64,000 nucleotides of DNA from Palsa-1248 sp963737835. Its GTDB lineage: Bacteria; Gemmatimonadota; Gemmatimonadetes; Gemmatimonadales; Gemmatimonadaceae. Position 1 is the stretch's first letter, and every line of letters starts with the position of its first letter. Both the position numbers and the translations under genes were made by a program. The notes beneath the pieces are model-generated. The model was not told the origin of the DNA. It worked only from the letters and a program-made list of their open reading frames with translations, and made no database searches. The DNA is taken from the NCBI GenBank assembly GCA_963737835.1, contig CAVTUH010000001.1, positions 3,844,001-3,908,000 on the forward strand, written 5' to 3'. Shown here one piece after another: positions 51,218 to 60,005 of the stretch.

Positions 51218-51879
51218 CATCGCCCGTCACGCCGCCATGCCGCGCCCGGTTGATCGTCTTCGAAGGCGCCGAGGGCGTCGGCAAGACGACACAGGCTGCA
51301 CGGCTCGCGGACGCGCTCCGCGACGCGGGCAAGCCCACGGTCATTGTCCGTGAGCCCGGCGCGACATGGCTCGGCGAAAAGATCCGTGGCCTCCTGCTGG
51401 ACTCGCACGTCGAGGTCGATACTCGTGCAGAGGTCCTGCTCTTTCTTGCCGCGCGCGCGCAGCTCGCTCCGGATGTACGCGCACATCTCGCTGCGGGGAC
51501 GACGGTCATTGCCGACCGATTCGTCCTGTCGACCTATGCGTATCAAGTGGCCGGGCGCGGCCTGCCTGCGGATCTCGTCCATTACGCCAACACCCTCGCG
51601 GCAGGCGACCTGGTGCCTGATTTGACCGTTCTCCTGTCGTTGCCCGGCGGCCTTGCGCGCAAGCAGGCGTCCGGTGCGCGGCAAGACCGAATCGAGAGCG
51701 CCGGTGTAGATTTTCACGAGCGGGTCGCCGCGGCGTTTGCGGCGTGCCTCACGCCCGAGTGGCAGGCGGAACACCCGGAATGCGGACCAATCATCGGGGT
51801 CGACGGGTCAGGGAGCGAGCGGGCGGTCGGTGCACGAGTGAGCGCGGCGATCACCTCTCGGTGGGACGACATGCTGTGA
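51214..51879 (+). CDS. tmk: Thymidylate kinase
   Basis: 221 aa. Phosphorylates dTMP to dTDP. P-loop FEGAEGVGKTTQ, the DR motif ADRFVLSTYAYQVAGRG, and a LID-like region around ARKQASGARQDRIES. The N-terminal REPGATWLGEKIR replaces the usual REPGGT, a mild deviation. Start codon coupled to the YlbF-like gene. Confidence 0.92.
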   Translation: MTSPVTPPCRARLIVFEGAEGVGKTTQAARLADALRDAGKPTVIVREPGATWLGEKIRGLLLDSHVEVDTRAEVLLFLAARAQLAPDVRAHLAAGTTVIADRFVLSTYAYQVAGRGLPADLVHYANTLAAGDLVPDLTVLLSLPGGLARKQASGARQDRIESAGVDFHERVAAAFAACLTPEWQAEHPECGPIIGVDGSGSERAVGARVSAAITSRWDDML

Positions 51880-51959
51880 CGGCCGGCCGTCGCACGGCGG
51901 TCCACGATGGCGGAGTGAGTCTCATGGAACCGATCGAACTGTCGTGAGTTGAGGACGAG

Positions 51960-53627
51960 ATGCGATCACGGGTCCTGATCGTTGTGGGCGCGCTCGCAGC
52001 CGCGCTGGTCTGCGGCGGGTGGTTCCTGGAAGCGGGTTTCCACGGCGCCGGACGCTGGTCGCTCGGGCGCGGCGGTGACGGCGCGCGGGTGTTCGAGGAT
52101 GTGCTGCAGCACGTCCAACGCGACTATGTGGACTCCGTACCCACTCCACAGATCTACGACAAGGCGATCGACGGGATGCTGTACGAGCTGCGCGATCCTC
52201 ATTCCGCCTTTCTCCCCGCTGAGCGATTGCGGCGGCTGACCGAGAGTACTACCGGCACTTATGTCGGACTCGGCATTCAGATCGACATTCGCGACGGCTG
52301 GATCACGGTGATCGCCCCGCTGCCTGGCTCGCCGGCGCAACGCGTGGGATTCCAGGCTGGCGACCGCCTGGTCTCGATCGAAGGACAGTCGACGCACGGC
52401 TGGACTCAGGAAGAGGCGAGCGCAGCGCTGCACGGGGTGGCAGGCACCCCTGTGCACGTCGTGATCGAGCGGCCTGGCGTGGACAGGAAGATTCCCATGG
52501 TCGTCATACGGCGCGAGATCCACGTGCGCTCCGTGCGTCACGCCGAAGTGGTCAAGCCAGGCGTGGGGTACGTGGAGATGGCCGTGTTCAGCGATTCGAC
52601 CGCGCGCGAGCTCCGCGAGGCGATCGACTCCCTACGGGCTTTGGGTACGCGGACGTTGATCCTGGACCTTCGCAATGACCCCGGCGGTCTTCTCACGCAG
52701 GGCGTCGCCGTCGCCGATCTGTTTCTGCAACGCGGACAGGCTGTGGTGGCCATGCGCGGCCGGAGTCCGGGCACCACGCGACAATTCGACGATGACAGCG
52801 CGACGCCATGGCCCGGTCTCGGCCTGATCGTGTTGGTGAACGGCGGCACCGCGAGCGCCTCTGAGATTGTGGCGGGCGCACTGCAGGATCATGATCGGGC
52901 GCTGATTGTCGGCACGGCTTCCTATGGAAAGGGCAGTGCCCAGACGCTCTATCATCTCGGAGACGCTGCCCTCAAGCTCACGACTGCGTTGTGGTACACG
53001 CCATCGGGACGCAGCATCAGCCGGCTCCGCGCTCGCCGCGCCGACAGCGATGACGAGGGCGCCGACACCGAAGAAGAGCCAGACACGACCACGTCTCGAG
53101 CTGTGTTCCACACCGATGCCGGGCGGGTGGTGTTCGGGGGCGGTGGCATCAGCCCCGACGTCATCGTGAGCGATTCCGCCATCCACGCCGCGGACGTCGC
53201 GCTGCAGCAGGCGCTGGGGTCGCAGGTCTCGCTCTTCCGAGATGCGTTGACGGCCGACGTACTGGCCAATCGGGCGAACAACCCGTTGCCATCACCCAAC
53301 GCGCCGACGACGGCGGCAATGCGCGAGGGACTCTGGGAGCAGATGCACAAGCATGGCGTCAGCATGAGCCGCCCGACCTTCGATCAGCTATCGCCGACGA
53401 TCGACCGGTGGCTGCACAACGAGATGGTGCGATACGAATTCGGCACCGACGCGGCCTTCCGCGTGGAGATGCGAACCGACACCACGTTCCTGACCGCCCT
53501 CGATCTCGCGACTCACGCAGCCGATGCCCGGGAGCTGGTGTTGCACCCGCCAAAGGCGTTGGACCTGCGGGGCGCGGTGAGCGACCGAGTTGCTGACCGG
53601 TCGGAGGACCGGGCGCGCATACGCTGA
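51960..53627 (+). CDS. S41 family C-terminal processing peptidase
   Basis: 555 aa. An N-terminal signal anchor (LIVVGALAAALVCGGWFL), a CTP helical region and a PDZ domain (VIAPLPGSPAQRVGFQAGDRLVSIEG) are followed by the protease domain. Its catalytic Ser is in GGTASASEIVAGAL and the Lys in ASYGKGSAQTLY. The C-terminal 200 residues after the peptidase core are long. CtpA-type enzymes trim or degrade periplasmic proteins and wall hydrolases. Its stop overlaps the next gene's CTG start (CTGA). Confidence 0.94.
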   Translation: MRSRVLIVVGALAAALVCGGWFLEAGFHGAGRWSLGRGGDGARVFEDVLQHVQRDYVDSVPTPQIYDKAIDGMLYELRDPHSAFLPAERLRRLTESTTGTYVGLGIQIDIRDGWITVIAPLPGSPAQRVGFQAGDRLVSIEGQSTHGWTQEEASAALHGVAGTPVHVVIERPGVDRKIPMVVIRREIHVRSVRHAEVVKPGVGYVEMAVFSDSTARELREAIDSLRALGTRTLILDLRNDPGGLLTQGVAVADLFLQRGQAVVAMRGRSPGTTRQFDDDSATPWPGLGLIVLVNGGTASASEIVAGALQDHDRALIVGTASYGKGSAQTLYHLGDAALKLTTALWYTPSGRSISRLRARRADSDDEGADTEEEPDTTTSRAVFHTDAGRVVFGGGGISPDVIVSDSAIHAADVALQQALGSQVSLFRDALTADVLANRANNPLPSPNAPTTAAMREGLWEQMHKHGVSMSRPTFDQLSPTIDRWLHNEMVRYEFGTDAAFRVEMRTDTTFLTALDLATHAADARELVLHPPKALDLRGAVSDRVADRSEDRARIR

Positions 53628-54494
53628 CGCTCTTCATCCTGGGCGCTGGTCGCGCCGGGCGTGGGTTGGCGCGTGCGTTCCACGAGAGTGGCGTCGCCCT
53701 CGTCGGGGTGCATGGCCGCCATCAATCGCCGGATGATCCATTTGCCGTGTCGACCGGGCCCATTCCGGCGACCATTTCAGAGGCGTCGGTCGTCCTCGTC
53801 ACAGTGCAGGACAGCCAACTCGCGGCGGCGCTGGCCGAGCTCGAGGCCGCTGGCCTGGCGCCGGGGACCGTGGTGCTCCACGCCAGCGGGAGCGCGTATC
53901 CGGTGCAGGCCATACGGCGCCTGCGCGAGCTCGGCCACCCGGTGGGCACATTCCACCCGCTCGTGCCCATTCCGCGACCGGACCGCGCACCGGCGCTCAT
54001 GCGCGGCGCGTGGGTCGGTGTGGACGGCGATCCGGAAGCGGTGCGGGCCGCCACTGTGCTTGCGGCCGCCGCTGGCGCGCGGTTGCTCGCGATTCCCAGC
54101 TACGGCCGGGCGGCGTATCACGCGGCCGCCGTGATGGCCTCGAACTTTCCGACGGTGCTGGCGGGACTCGCCGCCTCCCTCATGCATAGTGTGGGGGTCG
54201 ACGAGGCGAGCGCGCGCGCGGCGGTGCGGCATCTCATGCGCGCCGCGGTGACGAATCTGGCCGAAGCCGAACCTGATGTCGCCCTCACGGGCCCCATCAC
54301 GCGCGGCGATGTGGACACGGTGGCGAGCCATCTCGGCCGTGCTCGCAGCGTCGCCCGAGCTCGACGCCGTTTACCGTGCGCTCTCGCTGGCTGCGATCCC
54401 GATGGCAGCGGCACAGGGCACCGATCGAGCGGACCTATTGCGGATCGTGGACCTGCTTGCCGCTCAATCCGTGCCGTTAACCAACGCGGATTGA
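53624..54494 (+). CDS. Rossmann-like / DUF2520 protein (CTG start, apparent frameshift)
   Basis: A two-domain protein related to NADP-binding reductases. LFILGAGRAGRGLARAF is the dinucleotide-binding loop, followed by GTFHPLVPI. The DUF2520 helices start YHAAAVMASNFPTVL. The frame is lost at 54335-54338. Removing one G or C restores SHLAVLAASPELDAVYRAL and runs to TGA at 54494, the normal C-terminus. The only possible start before the GxGxxG motif is CTG 53624, with GGAGGA 15 nt upstream. About 289 aa after correction. Convergent with lolA, overlapping it by 31 bp. Exact substrate unknown; ketopantoate-reductase-like folds are related. Confidence 0.82.
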
Positions 54495-55180
54495 TCGACG
54501 ACCTTGACGCCGTGCGGCGGCTTGAACGTAAACGCGGACTGTTCGACCGGCACGTTGAATGATTCCGTGAGCACCCGCACGCGCCGGACGGTGCTGCTCG
54601 CGTCAGTCCACTCGAAGCGGCGGACCATCCCGTCACCGTTGTCGATCCAGAGTTTCGCGCGCGCAATCTGATCTTCGGGATCGTGCGGCACGAGGACGGC
54701 GATGGTCGTCGAGTGCCCATTGAGCGTATCCGAGCCGGCGCCCGTTACCGTGAAGCGTACCGCGGGATCCGTCAGGAATTGGCTGATGAAGTCGAGACTG
54801 ACCGCGCCACCAGCTGGCGTGTTGTGTCCGTCACCGACCGGCATGCGTACGACCTGGTCAGGGGCCGCGCTCGGGAGGTAGGCCCAGACCCACTTCCCGT
54901 CTGCCACGATCCGATCGCCCGACGGGTTCGTGAACCGGATGTCCAAGCGCGACGGGCGCTCCTGCTGGAAGTTGGCCCGCGATGTGTCTGATCGGCCCGT
55001 CAGCGGGTTCTCAATGGTCATCTCGAAGCTGCCGCGCGCAGTGGTCACGTGCGAATACACCTCGGAGGCGTGATTGAGTGCGGCGGCCGTGCTATTCGAC
55101 TGGGCGAGTATCGAGCGGGCCGGGACGATCAACGCGCCGACGATCGCCATGGCGGCGATTCTACTCCAATGCAATGCCAT
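54464..55180 (-). CDS. lolA: Outer-membrane lipoprotein carrier protein LolA
   Basis: 238 aa. A signal peptide (RIAAMAIVGALIVPARSILAQ) precedes the LolA fold: LNHASEVYSHVTTARGSFEMTI, RPSRLDIRFTNPSGDRIVADGKWVWAYLP, and the C-terminal FTFKPPHGVKVVD. LolA shuttles lipoproteins across the periplasm; lnt at 43 kb acts earlier in the same route. The ATG at 55180 puts the signal peptide at the N-terminus. It lies 7 bp after the DAHP synthase gene in the same direction. Confidence 0.9.
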   Translation of the reverse strand: MALHWSRIAAMAIVGALIVPARSILAQSNSTAAALNHASEVYSHVTTARGSFEMTIENPLTGRSDTSRANFQQERPSRLDIRFTNPSGDRIVADGKWVWAYLPSAAPDQVVRMPVGDGHNTPAGGAVSLDFISQFLTDPAVRFTVTGAGSDTLNGHSTTIAVLVPHDPEDQIARAKLWIDNGDGMVRRFEWTDASSTVRRVRVLTESFNVPVEQSAFTFKPPHGVKVVDQSALVNGTD

Positions 55181-55187
55181 AGACCCT

Positions 55188-56249
55188 CTACCCGGCAACG
55201 GCGACCGCGGTTCCGGCGCGACGAGGCGCGGCGACGAGTCCGCGCCCGATCGCTGCGAGAATGGGGCGCAACTCGCCAACGAGCTCCGCGAACTGTTCGG
55301 GATACAACGACTGTGCGCCATCGGAGAGGGCACGATCGGGCTCCGGATGCACTTCGATCAGCAGCCCATCGGCACCTGCAGCGACCGCGGCGCGCGCCAT
55401 GGGCGTCACATGGTCGCGGAGGCCGGTACCGTGGCTCGGGTCGGCGATGATGGGGAGGTGCGAGAGTTTGTGCACGATCGGGATCGCGGTCAGGTCGAAC
55501 ATGTTTCGCACGGCCGGGTCGAAGCTGCGAACGCCGCGCTCGCACAGGATCACCTGTGAGTTGCCTTCGGCGAGCACATATTCGGCAGCGAGGAGCAAGT
55601 CCCCGACTGTCGCGGCCATCCCGCGCTTGAGCAGCACCGGTTTCCGCATGCGACCGACGGCGCGCAGCAGGGAGTAGTTCTGCATGTTGCGGGCGCCGAT
55701 CTGGATGCAGTCGGCGTACTCCGCCACGAGATGAGCCCCGGCTTCATCCATCGCCTCCGTGACGACGGCCAGCCCGGTCTCACGACGGGCCAGGGCGAGC
55801 AGCTCGAGGCCGCGAACCCCCAGCCCCTGGAACGAGTACGGTGACGTCCGTGGCTTGAACGCTCCGCCACGCAGCGCCGCGGCGCCGGCGGCGCGGACTG
55901 CGCGCGCGGCGGCCACGATCTGTGCTTCACTCTCGACCGAGCACGGCCCTGCGATGAGCACGACGTCGTCCCCGCCGATCGTCACACCGGGCGCGATGGT
56001 CACGACGGTGTTTTCCGGTCGCCACTCCCGAGAGACCTGCTTGTACGGCTGGGTAACGTGGATGACCTGCGCGACACCGGGCAGGCCCTCGATGCGTGAC
56101 GAATCGACCCGGCCATCGTTGCCCACGAGGCCGACCGCCGTTCGCTGGGCCCCCGGCATGGGACACGCCTCGTATCCCATCTCCCGGATGGTGCGCACGA
56201 CCCGATCGATTTCCTCCTGAGCGGCGCCGTGCCGCATGACGACGAGCAC
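55188..56249 (-). CDS. aroF: 3-deoxy-7-phosphoheptulonate (DAHP) synthase, type I beta
   Basis: 353 aa. First enzyme of the shikimate pathway. An N-terminal ferredoxin-like regulatory domain of about 90 residues (MLVVMRHGAAQEEIDRVVRTI) precedes the barrel: IAGPCSVESEAQI, GAFKPRTSPYSFQGLG, CIQIGARNMQNYSLL, and KLSHLPIIADPSHGTG. This is the Thermotoga-type enzyme, in which the N-terminal domain gives feedback control. Its start overlaps the smc stop codon by one base. Confidence 0.95.
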   Translation of the reverse strand: MLVVMRHGAAQEEIDRVVRTIREMGYEACPMPGAQRTAVGLVGNDGRVDSSRIEGLPGVAQVIHVTQPYKQVSREWRPENTVVTIAPGVTIGGDDVVLIAGPCSVESEAQIVAAARAVRAAGAAALRGGAFKPRTSPYSFQGLGVRGLELLALARRETGLAVVTEAMDEAGAHLVAEYADCIQIGARNMQNYSLLRAVGRMRKPVLLKRGMAATVGDLLLAAEYVLAEGNSQVILCERGVRSFDPAVRNMFDLTAIPIVHKLSHLPIIADPSHGTGLRDHVTPMARAAVAAGADGLLIEVHPEPDRALSDGAQSLYPEQFAELVGELRPILAAIGRGLVAAPRRAGTAVAVAG

Positions 56250-59200
56250 TAGACCTCCTGCAACGCGGGTTCAGCCGCGCCGTTCCGTTCGCTTGGGCCC
56301 ACCTCGGTTTCGGGCCGGTGGAGTCGGACACTGACCACGGCCGAAACGCCAGGCTCTTGCATGGTTACACCGTACACTGCGTCCGCGGCTTCGGTCGTGG
56401 TCCGCGGGTTGTGCGTGATGATGATGAACTGCGTCCGTGCCTTGAACTCATTCAGCATCCTGACAAATCGACCAATGTTCTGATCGTCGAGCGGGGCGTC
56501 GACCTCATCGAGGAGGCAGAACGGGCTCGGCTTGGTGAGGAAGATCCCGAACAACAGTGACAGCGCCACCAGGGCTCGCTCGCCGCTCGACAGCAGATGG
56601 ATGCGCTGGGTACGCTTGCCACGTGGCGAGGCGTGAATCTCGATGTCGCATTCGAGCGGCGCATCAGGGTTCTCTAGACGCAAGTCGCATTCGCCGCCCC
56701 CAAAGAGCGTAAAAAAGATCCGTCGGAAATTCTCACGGATGAGCTCGAACGTGTCGAGGAACAGCTCACGCGCCGTCGAGTCGATCTCGCGGATGGCCTG
56801 CTGCAGCGACGCCTTGCCGGCCGCCAGGTCCGCCCGTTGCGTAGTCAGGAACTCGAGCCGCCTGACCTCTTCCTCGTGCTCTTCAATAGCCAGTGCGTTG
56901 ACTGGGCCGAGCGCCGTGATCTCCTCCTGCAGCGCCGCGGCCTCTGGGCGGAGCGCGTCGCTGTCGGTGTCGAGCAGCGTGCACGAGGCAACGAGCGTCT
57001 CCCAGGGGCGCCGCCACTCCGCTTCGAGCCGTTCACGAGTTGCGTGCTGTCGGCCAGCGATGTCACTCCGGCGCAGTTCCAGACGATGCAACTCCGCGGC
57101 GAGCGCGGCACCTTCGTGGCGCGCGCTGTCCAGCGCCTGATCGGCGGCCATGAGTCGGGTGTCCGCATCGCGAACGGCCGCTTCGGCGTCGGCCAGCCGC
57201 GCCTCTGCATCCGCGAGGGCGGCGTGCCGCGCGGCGAGGTCGACGCGCCAGGTGGCCATCTGCTGGGCAAGCTCCCCATCCGCGGTCGACAGGGATCGCA
57301 ACTCCGTGCGCAGGGCCTCCAGTCGGCCGGTCGCGCTCGCGCACTCGTCGGCCAGACGCGTGTCACGGTCAACTGCGACTTGGGATCGAGCTTCGGCCTG
57401 GGCGAGATCGACCTGCGCCCCAGTGCGCGCCTCACGCGACCCTTCGTAGCGCCGCTCGGCCTCCGCCAATGCCGTGCGCGCCTCGACCGCCCCGGTACGC
57501 GCCTCGGCGAGTCTGGCCTCGGACGCGATTCGTTGCTCGGCGAGCGAGGTCACGCGAGCCTCCATCGCTTCCCCCCGTGCGGCGAGTTGCGCCCACAACT
57601 CTTCCGCCTGCGCAATGTCCCGACGCACGCGTTCCAGCTGACGAGTGCACTCGGCGCCGTGTTCCCGTGCGCGTCGGGCTTGCTGATCGGCGTTGGCGGC
57701 TGCCTCTTCGGCGCCGGCCGCGTGGGCCTCAGCGGCCGCCAATGCGGCATGGGCTCTCGATGCCGCATCCGCCGCGGCTTCTCTCGCAGCCGCACTGGCC
57801 GAGCGCGCCGAGCGCAACGACGCGAGCTCGGCTCGACGGCGGAGCGGGCCGTGCCCGGTCGGGTCGCCTGGCAGCCACATCGCGCCCTGTGCGTCCTCGA
57901 ACGCAAGCCCGTCGCCGAGATCGCGCACACGTCCGAGCAGCGAGTTGACCCAGTTGCGGACCGAGTCCGCCGGCGTCACGCGCTCGGCGAGCGAGCGAGC
58001 TTCTCGAGCTGTGGTCGAAGAGGCGCCTGTTGCGACGGCATCGACTCTGCGGCCCTCCGCCGCATTCGCGACCGCGTCAAGCGGCAACAGGCACAGCGGA
58101 CCCGGATTCTCCGTGGCATGCCAGGCGCGGATCGCGGCCGCTGCGGCTCGATCTCGCACCACGATGGCGTGCACCGTCGCGCCCAGATAGCGCTCGACGA
58201 CGGCGGCGTCCGAGGTGCCGGCGGTCAGGAAGTCGCTCAAAGGCCCGAGTACCGCGTCGGCGCCAAACCGGCTGCGAACAGCCAACAGCTTCGCCGCAGC
58301 GGGTGCGAGGCCTACGCGGTCCCGCTCGAGCCGTTCGAGGGCACTCACCTTGCCGTCGACTTCTGCGAGACTGGCCTCGGCCCGCGCGAACGTGCGATAG
58401 GCGTCCGCTTCGTGCGCGCGAGCGCTGACGGCATCGGCGCGCCGTGCGATGGCCCGCGCCTGCGCCGCGGCGAACGCTTCATTTGCGACTGATTGCTCTC
58501 GTGCAGCGTCCTGTTCATCGCGGTCTGCGCTGGCCTCGCGGTCGGCGAGCGCTGCGCGCTCCGTCGCCAGGGCGTCCAGCCGCTCGAGCAGCTCCCGCTG
58601 CTCGCGCTGCGCGGCCGCGCGTTCGATATCCAGATGGGCGACCGCATCGCGCAGCTCCCGCGCGAGCTGCTCGTAGTCATCGGCGGCCCGACGGGTCGTC
58701 GCGACGCTTTGCCGGGCTGCGTCCTCATCGTCGACACGGCCGGCCAACGTCGCGCTGGCGGCCGCCACGGTGCCTTCGGCCTCGCGCCGCTCGATAGCCG
58801 CGGCCTCGCGTTCGGCGAACACGCGCGTCCCGACGGCTTCGCCGGCACGTCGTTCGTCCTCCGCACGTTGTCGGCGGGACTGGGCGTTGCGCTGACGCTC
58901 CTCGGCCACGGCGATCTCACCCTGCAGCGCGGACGCCTGCTGGTGCTGCGCCGCCACCAGACGGGCAAGCTCGGTTCGCATCGCCTCGGCGGCCGCTCGA
59001 TCGCGATGGGCCGCGTCGCGCTGCTGCTCCGCGGCGACTGCCGCTGCGTCGCTTTGCGGCACGCGCTGCCTCAGGTCCTCGGTCCCACGATCCAGTCCTG
59101 CGGTCTCGACCTGTGCTGCTTCCAACTCCCGTGCGGCCAACGTGACCTCGACAGCGAAGCGCCGGGCCGTGAGCTCGCTGTAGCGCTCGGCCCGGCGGCG

Positions 59201-59824
59201 TTGCCGGGCGAGCGAGCGGACCTGTGTCTGCACTTCGGCGACGAGATCATCGAGTCGGGACAGGTCGATGGAGGTTTCCTCGAGGCGCCGCTCCGTCGTC
59301 CGGCGGCGGTCACGATAGAGACCGATGCTCGCGGCCTCCTCGAAGAGCTCCCGTCGATCATCCGGCCGATCGGATAGCAGGGCATCGATCATCCGGCTCT
59401 CGATCACGACTCCGGCGTCCGCGCCGAGACCCGTGCCGCGCATGAGATCATGGATGTCGCGCAGCCGGCAGGGTGCACGGTTGAGCAGATATTCGCTCTC
59501 GCCAGATCGGCTCAGGCGGCGCGTGACCACGACCTCACGGTATGCGATGGGCAGCATCCCGTCGTCGTTGTCGAAGTGCAGCGAGACTTCCGCGACGCTG
59601 ACTGGACGCCGTGCAGAGGACCCCTGGAAGATCACCTCGTCCATCTTCACGCCGCGGAGCAAGCGGGCCCGCTGCTCGCCCAACACCCATCGGACCGCGT
59701 CGGATACGTTGGACTTCCCGCACCCGTTCGGGCCGACGATGGCCGTCACGCCGGGCTCGAATGCGAATGTGGTCGAGTCGGCGAAGCTCTTGAAGCCGTG
59801 CAGCTCAAGTCGTGTCAGGCGCAT
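56249..59824 (-). CDS. smc: Chromosome segregation protein SMC
   Basis: 1191 aa. The ATPase head starts LTRLELHGFKSFADSTTF with Walker A GPNGCGKSN. Two long coiled coils flank a hinge around residues 520-660 (GPLSDFLTAGTS). The C-terminal head has the signature LLSSGERALVALSLLFGIFL and Walker B CLLDEVDAPLDD. It forms the condensin core with ScpA and ScpB, which are not in the window. The ATG at 59824 was chosen by family alignment; the tract upstream is two polypurine repeats. Followed by DAHP synthase and lolA, an uncommon partnership. Confidence 0.96.
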   Translation of the reverse strand: MRLTRLELHGFKSFADSTTFAFEPGVTAIVGPNGCGKSNVSDAVRWVLGEQRARLLRGVKMDEVIFQGSSARRPVSVAEVSLHFDNDDGMLPIAYREVVVTRRLSRSGESEYLLNRAPCRLRDIHDLMRGTGLGADAGVVIESRMIDALLSDRPDDRRELFEEAASIGLYRDRRRTTERRLEETSIDLSRLDDLVAEVQTQVRSLARQRRRAERYSELTARRFAVEVTLAARELEAAQVETAGLDRGTEDLRQRVPQSDAAAVAAEQQRDAAHRDRAAAEAMRTELARLVAAQHQQASALQGEIAVAEERQRNAQSRRQRAEDERRAGEAVGTRVFAEREAAAIERREAEGTVAAASATLAGRVDDEDAARQSVATTRRAADDYEQLARELRDAVAHLDIERAAAQREQRELLERLDALATERAALADREASADRDEQDAAREQSVANEAFAAAQARAIARRADAVSARAHEADAYRTFARAEASLAEVDGKVSALERLERDRVGLAPAAAKLLAVRSRFGADAVLGPLSDFLTAGTSDAAVVERYLGATVHAIVVRDRAAAAAIRAWHATENPGPLCLLPLDAVANAAEGRRVDAVATGASSTTAREARSLAERVTPADSVRNWVNSLLGRVRDLGDGLAFEDAQGAMWLPGDPTGHGPLRRRAELASLRSARSASAAAREAAADAASRAHAALAAAEAHAAGAEEAAANADQQARRAREHGAECTRQLERVRRDIAQAEELWAQLAARGEAMEARVTSLAEQRIASEARLAEARTGAVEARTALAEAERRYEGSREARTGAQVDLAQAEARSQVAVDRDTRLADECASATGRLEALRTELRSLSTADGELAQQMATWRVDLAARHAALADAEARLADAEAAVRDADTRLMAADQALDSARHEGAALAAELHRLELRRSDIAGRQHATRERLEAEWRRPWETLVASCTLLDTDSDALRPEAAALQEEITALGPVNALAIEEHEEEVRRLEFLTTQRADLAAGKASLQQAIREIDSTARELFLDTFELIRENFRRIFFTLFGGGECDLRLENPDAPLECDIEIHASPRGKRTQRIHLLSSGERALVALSLLFGIFLTKPSPFCLLDEVDAPLDDQNIGRFVRMLNEFKARTQFIIITHNPRTTTEAADAVYGVTMQEPGVSAVVSVRLHRPETEVGPSERNGAAEPALQEV

Positions 59825-59843
59825 GAGGAACCGCGGGCGCTGC

Positions 59844-59944
59844 GCGCCCGAGAGAGGAGAAAGGGAAAAGGGGAGAGGAGACGACGGCGCGGGCGCGGCG
59901 CGCCCGAGAGAGGCGAAAGGGGAAAGGAGAGAGGAGACGACGGC
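59844..59944 (+). repeat. Two tandem polypurine repeat units upstream of smc
   Basis: Copy 1 at 59844-59888 and copy 2 at about 59900-59944 share GCGCCCGAGAGAGG, then a purine run ending GAGAGGAGACGACGG. They fill most of the 181 bp between the SPOR gene's stop and smc. Confidence 0.8.
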
Positions 59945-60005
59945 AACCACGTTTTATCAGCGGTGTGCGAACCACACCCAGGCCGGGCCGACAGGACGCC
60001 GTTCA

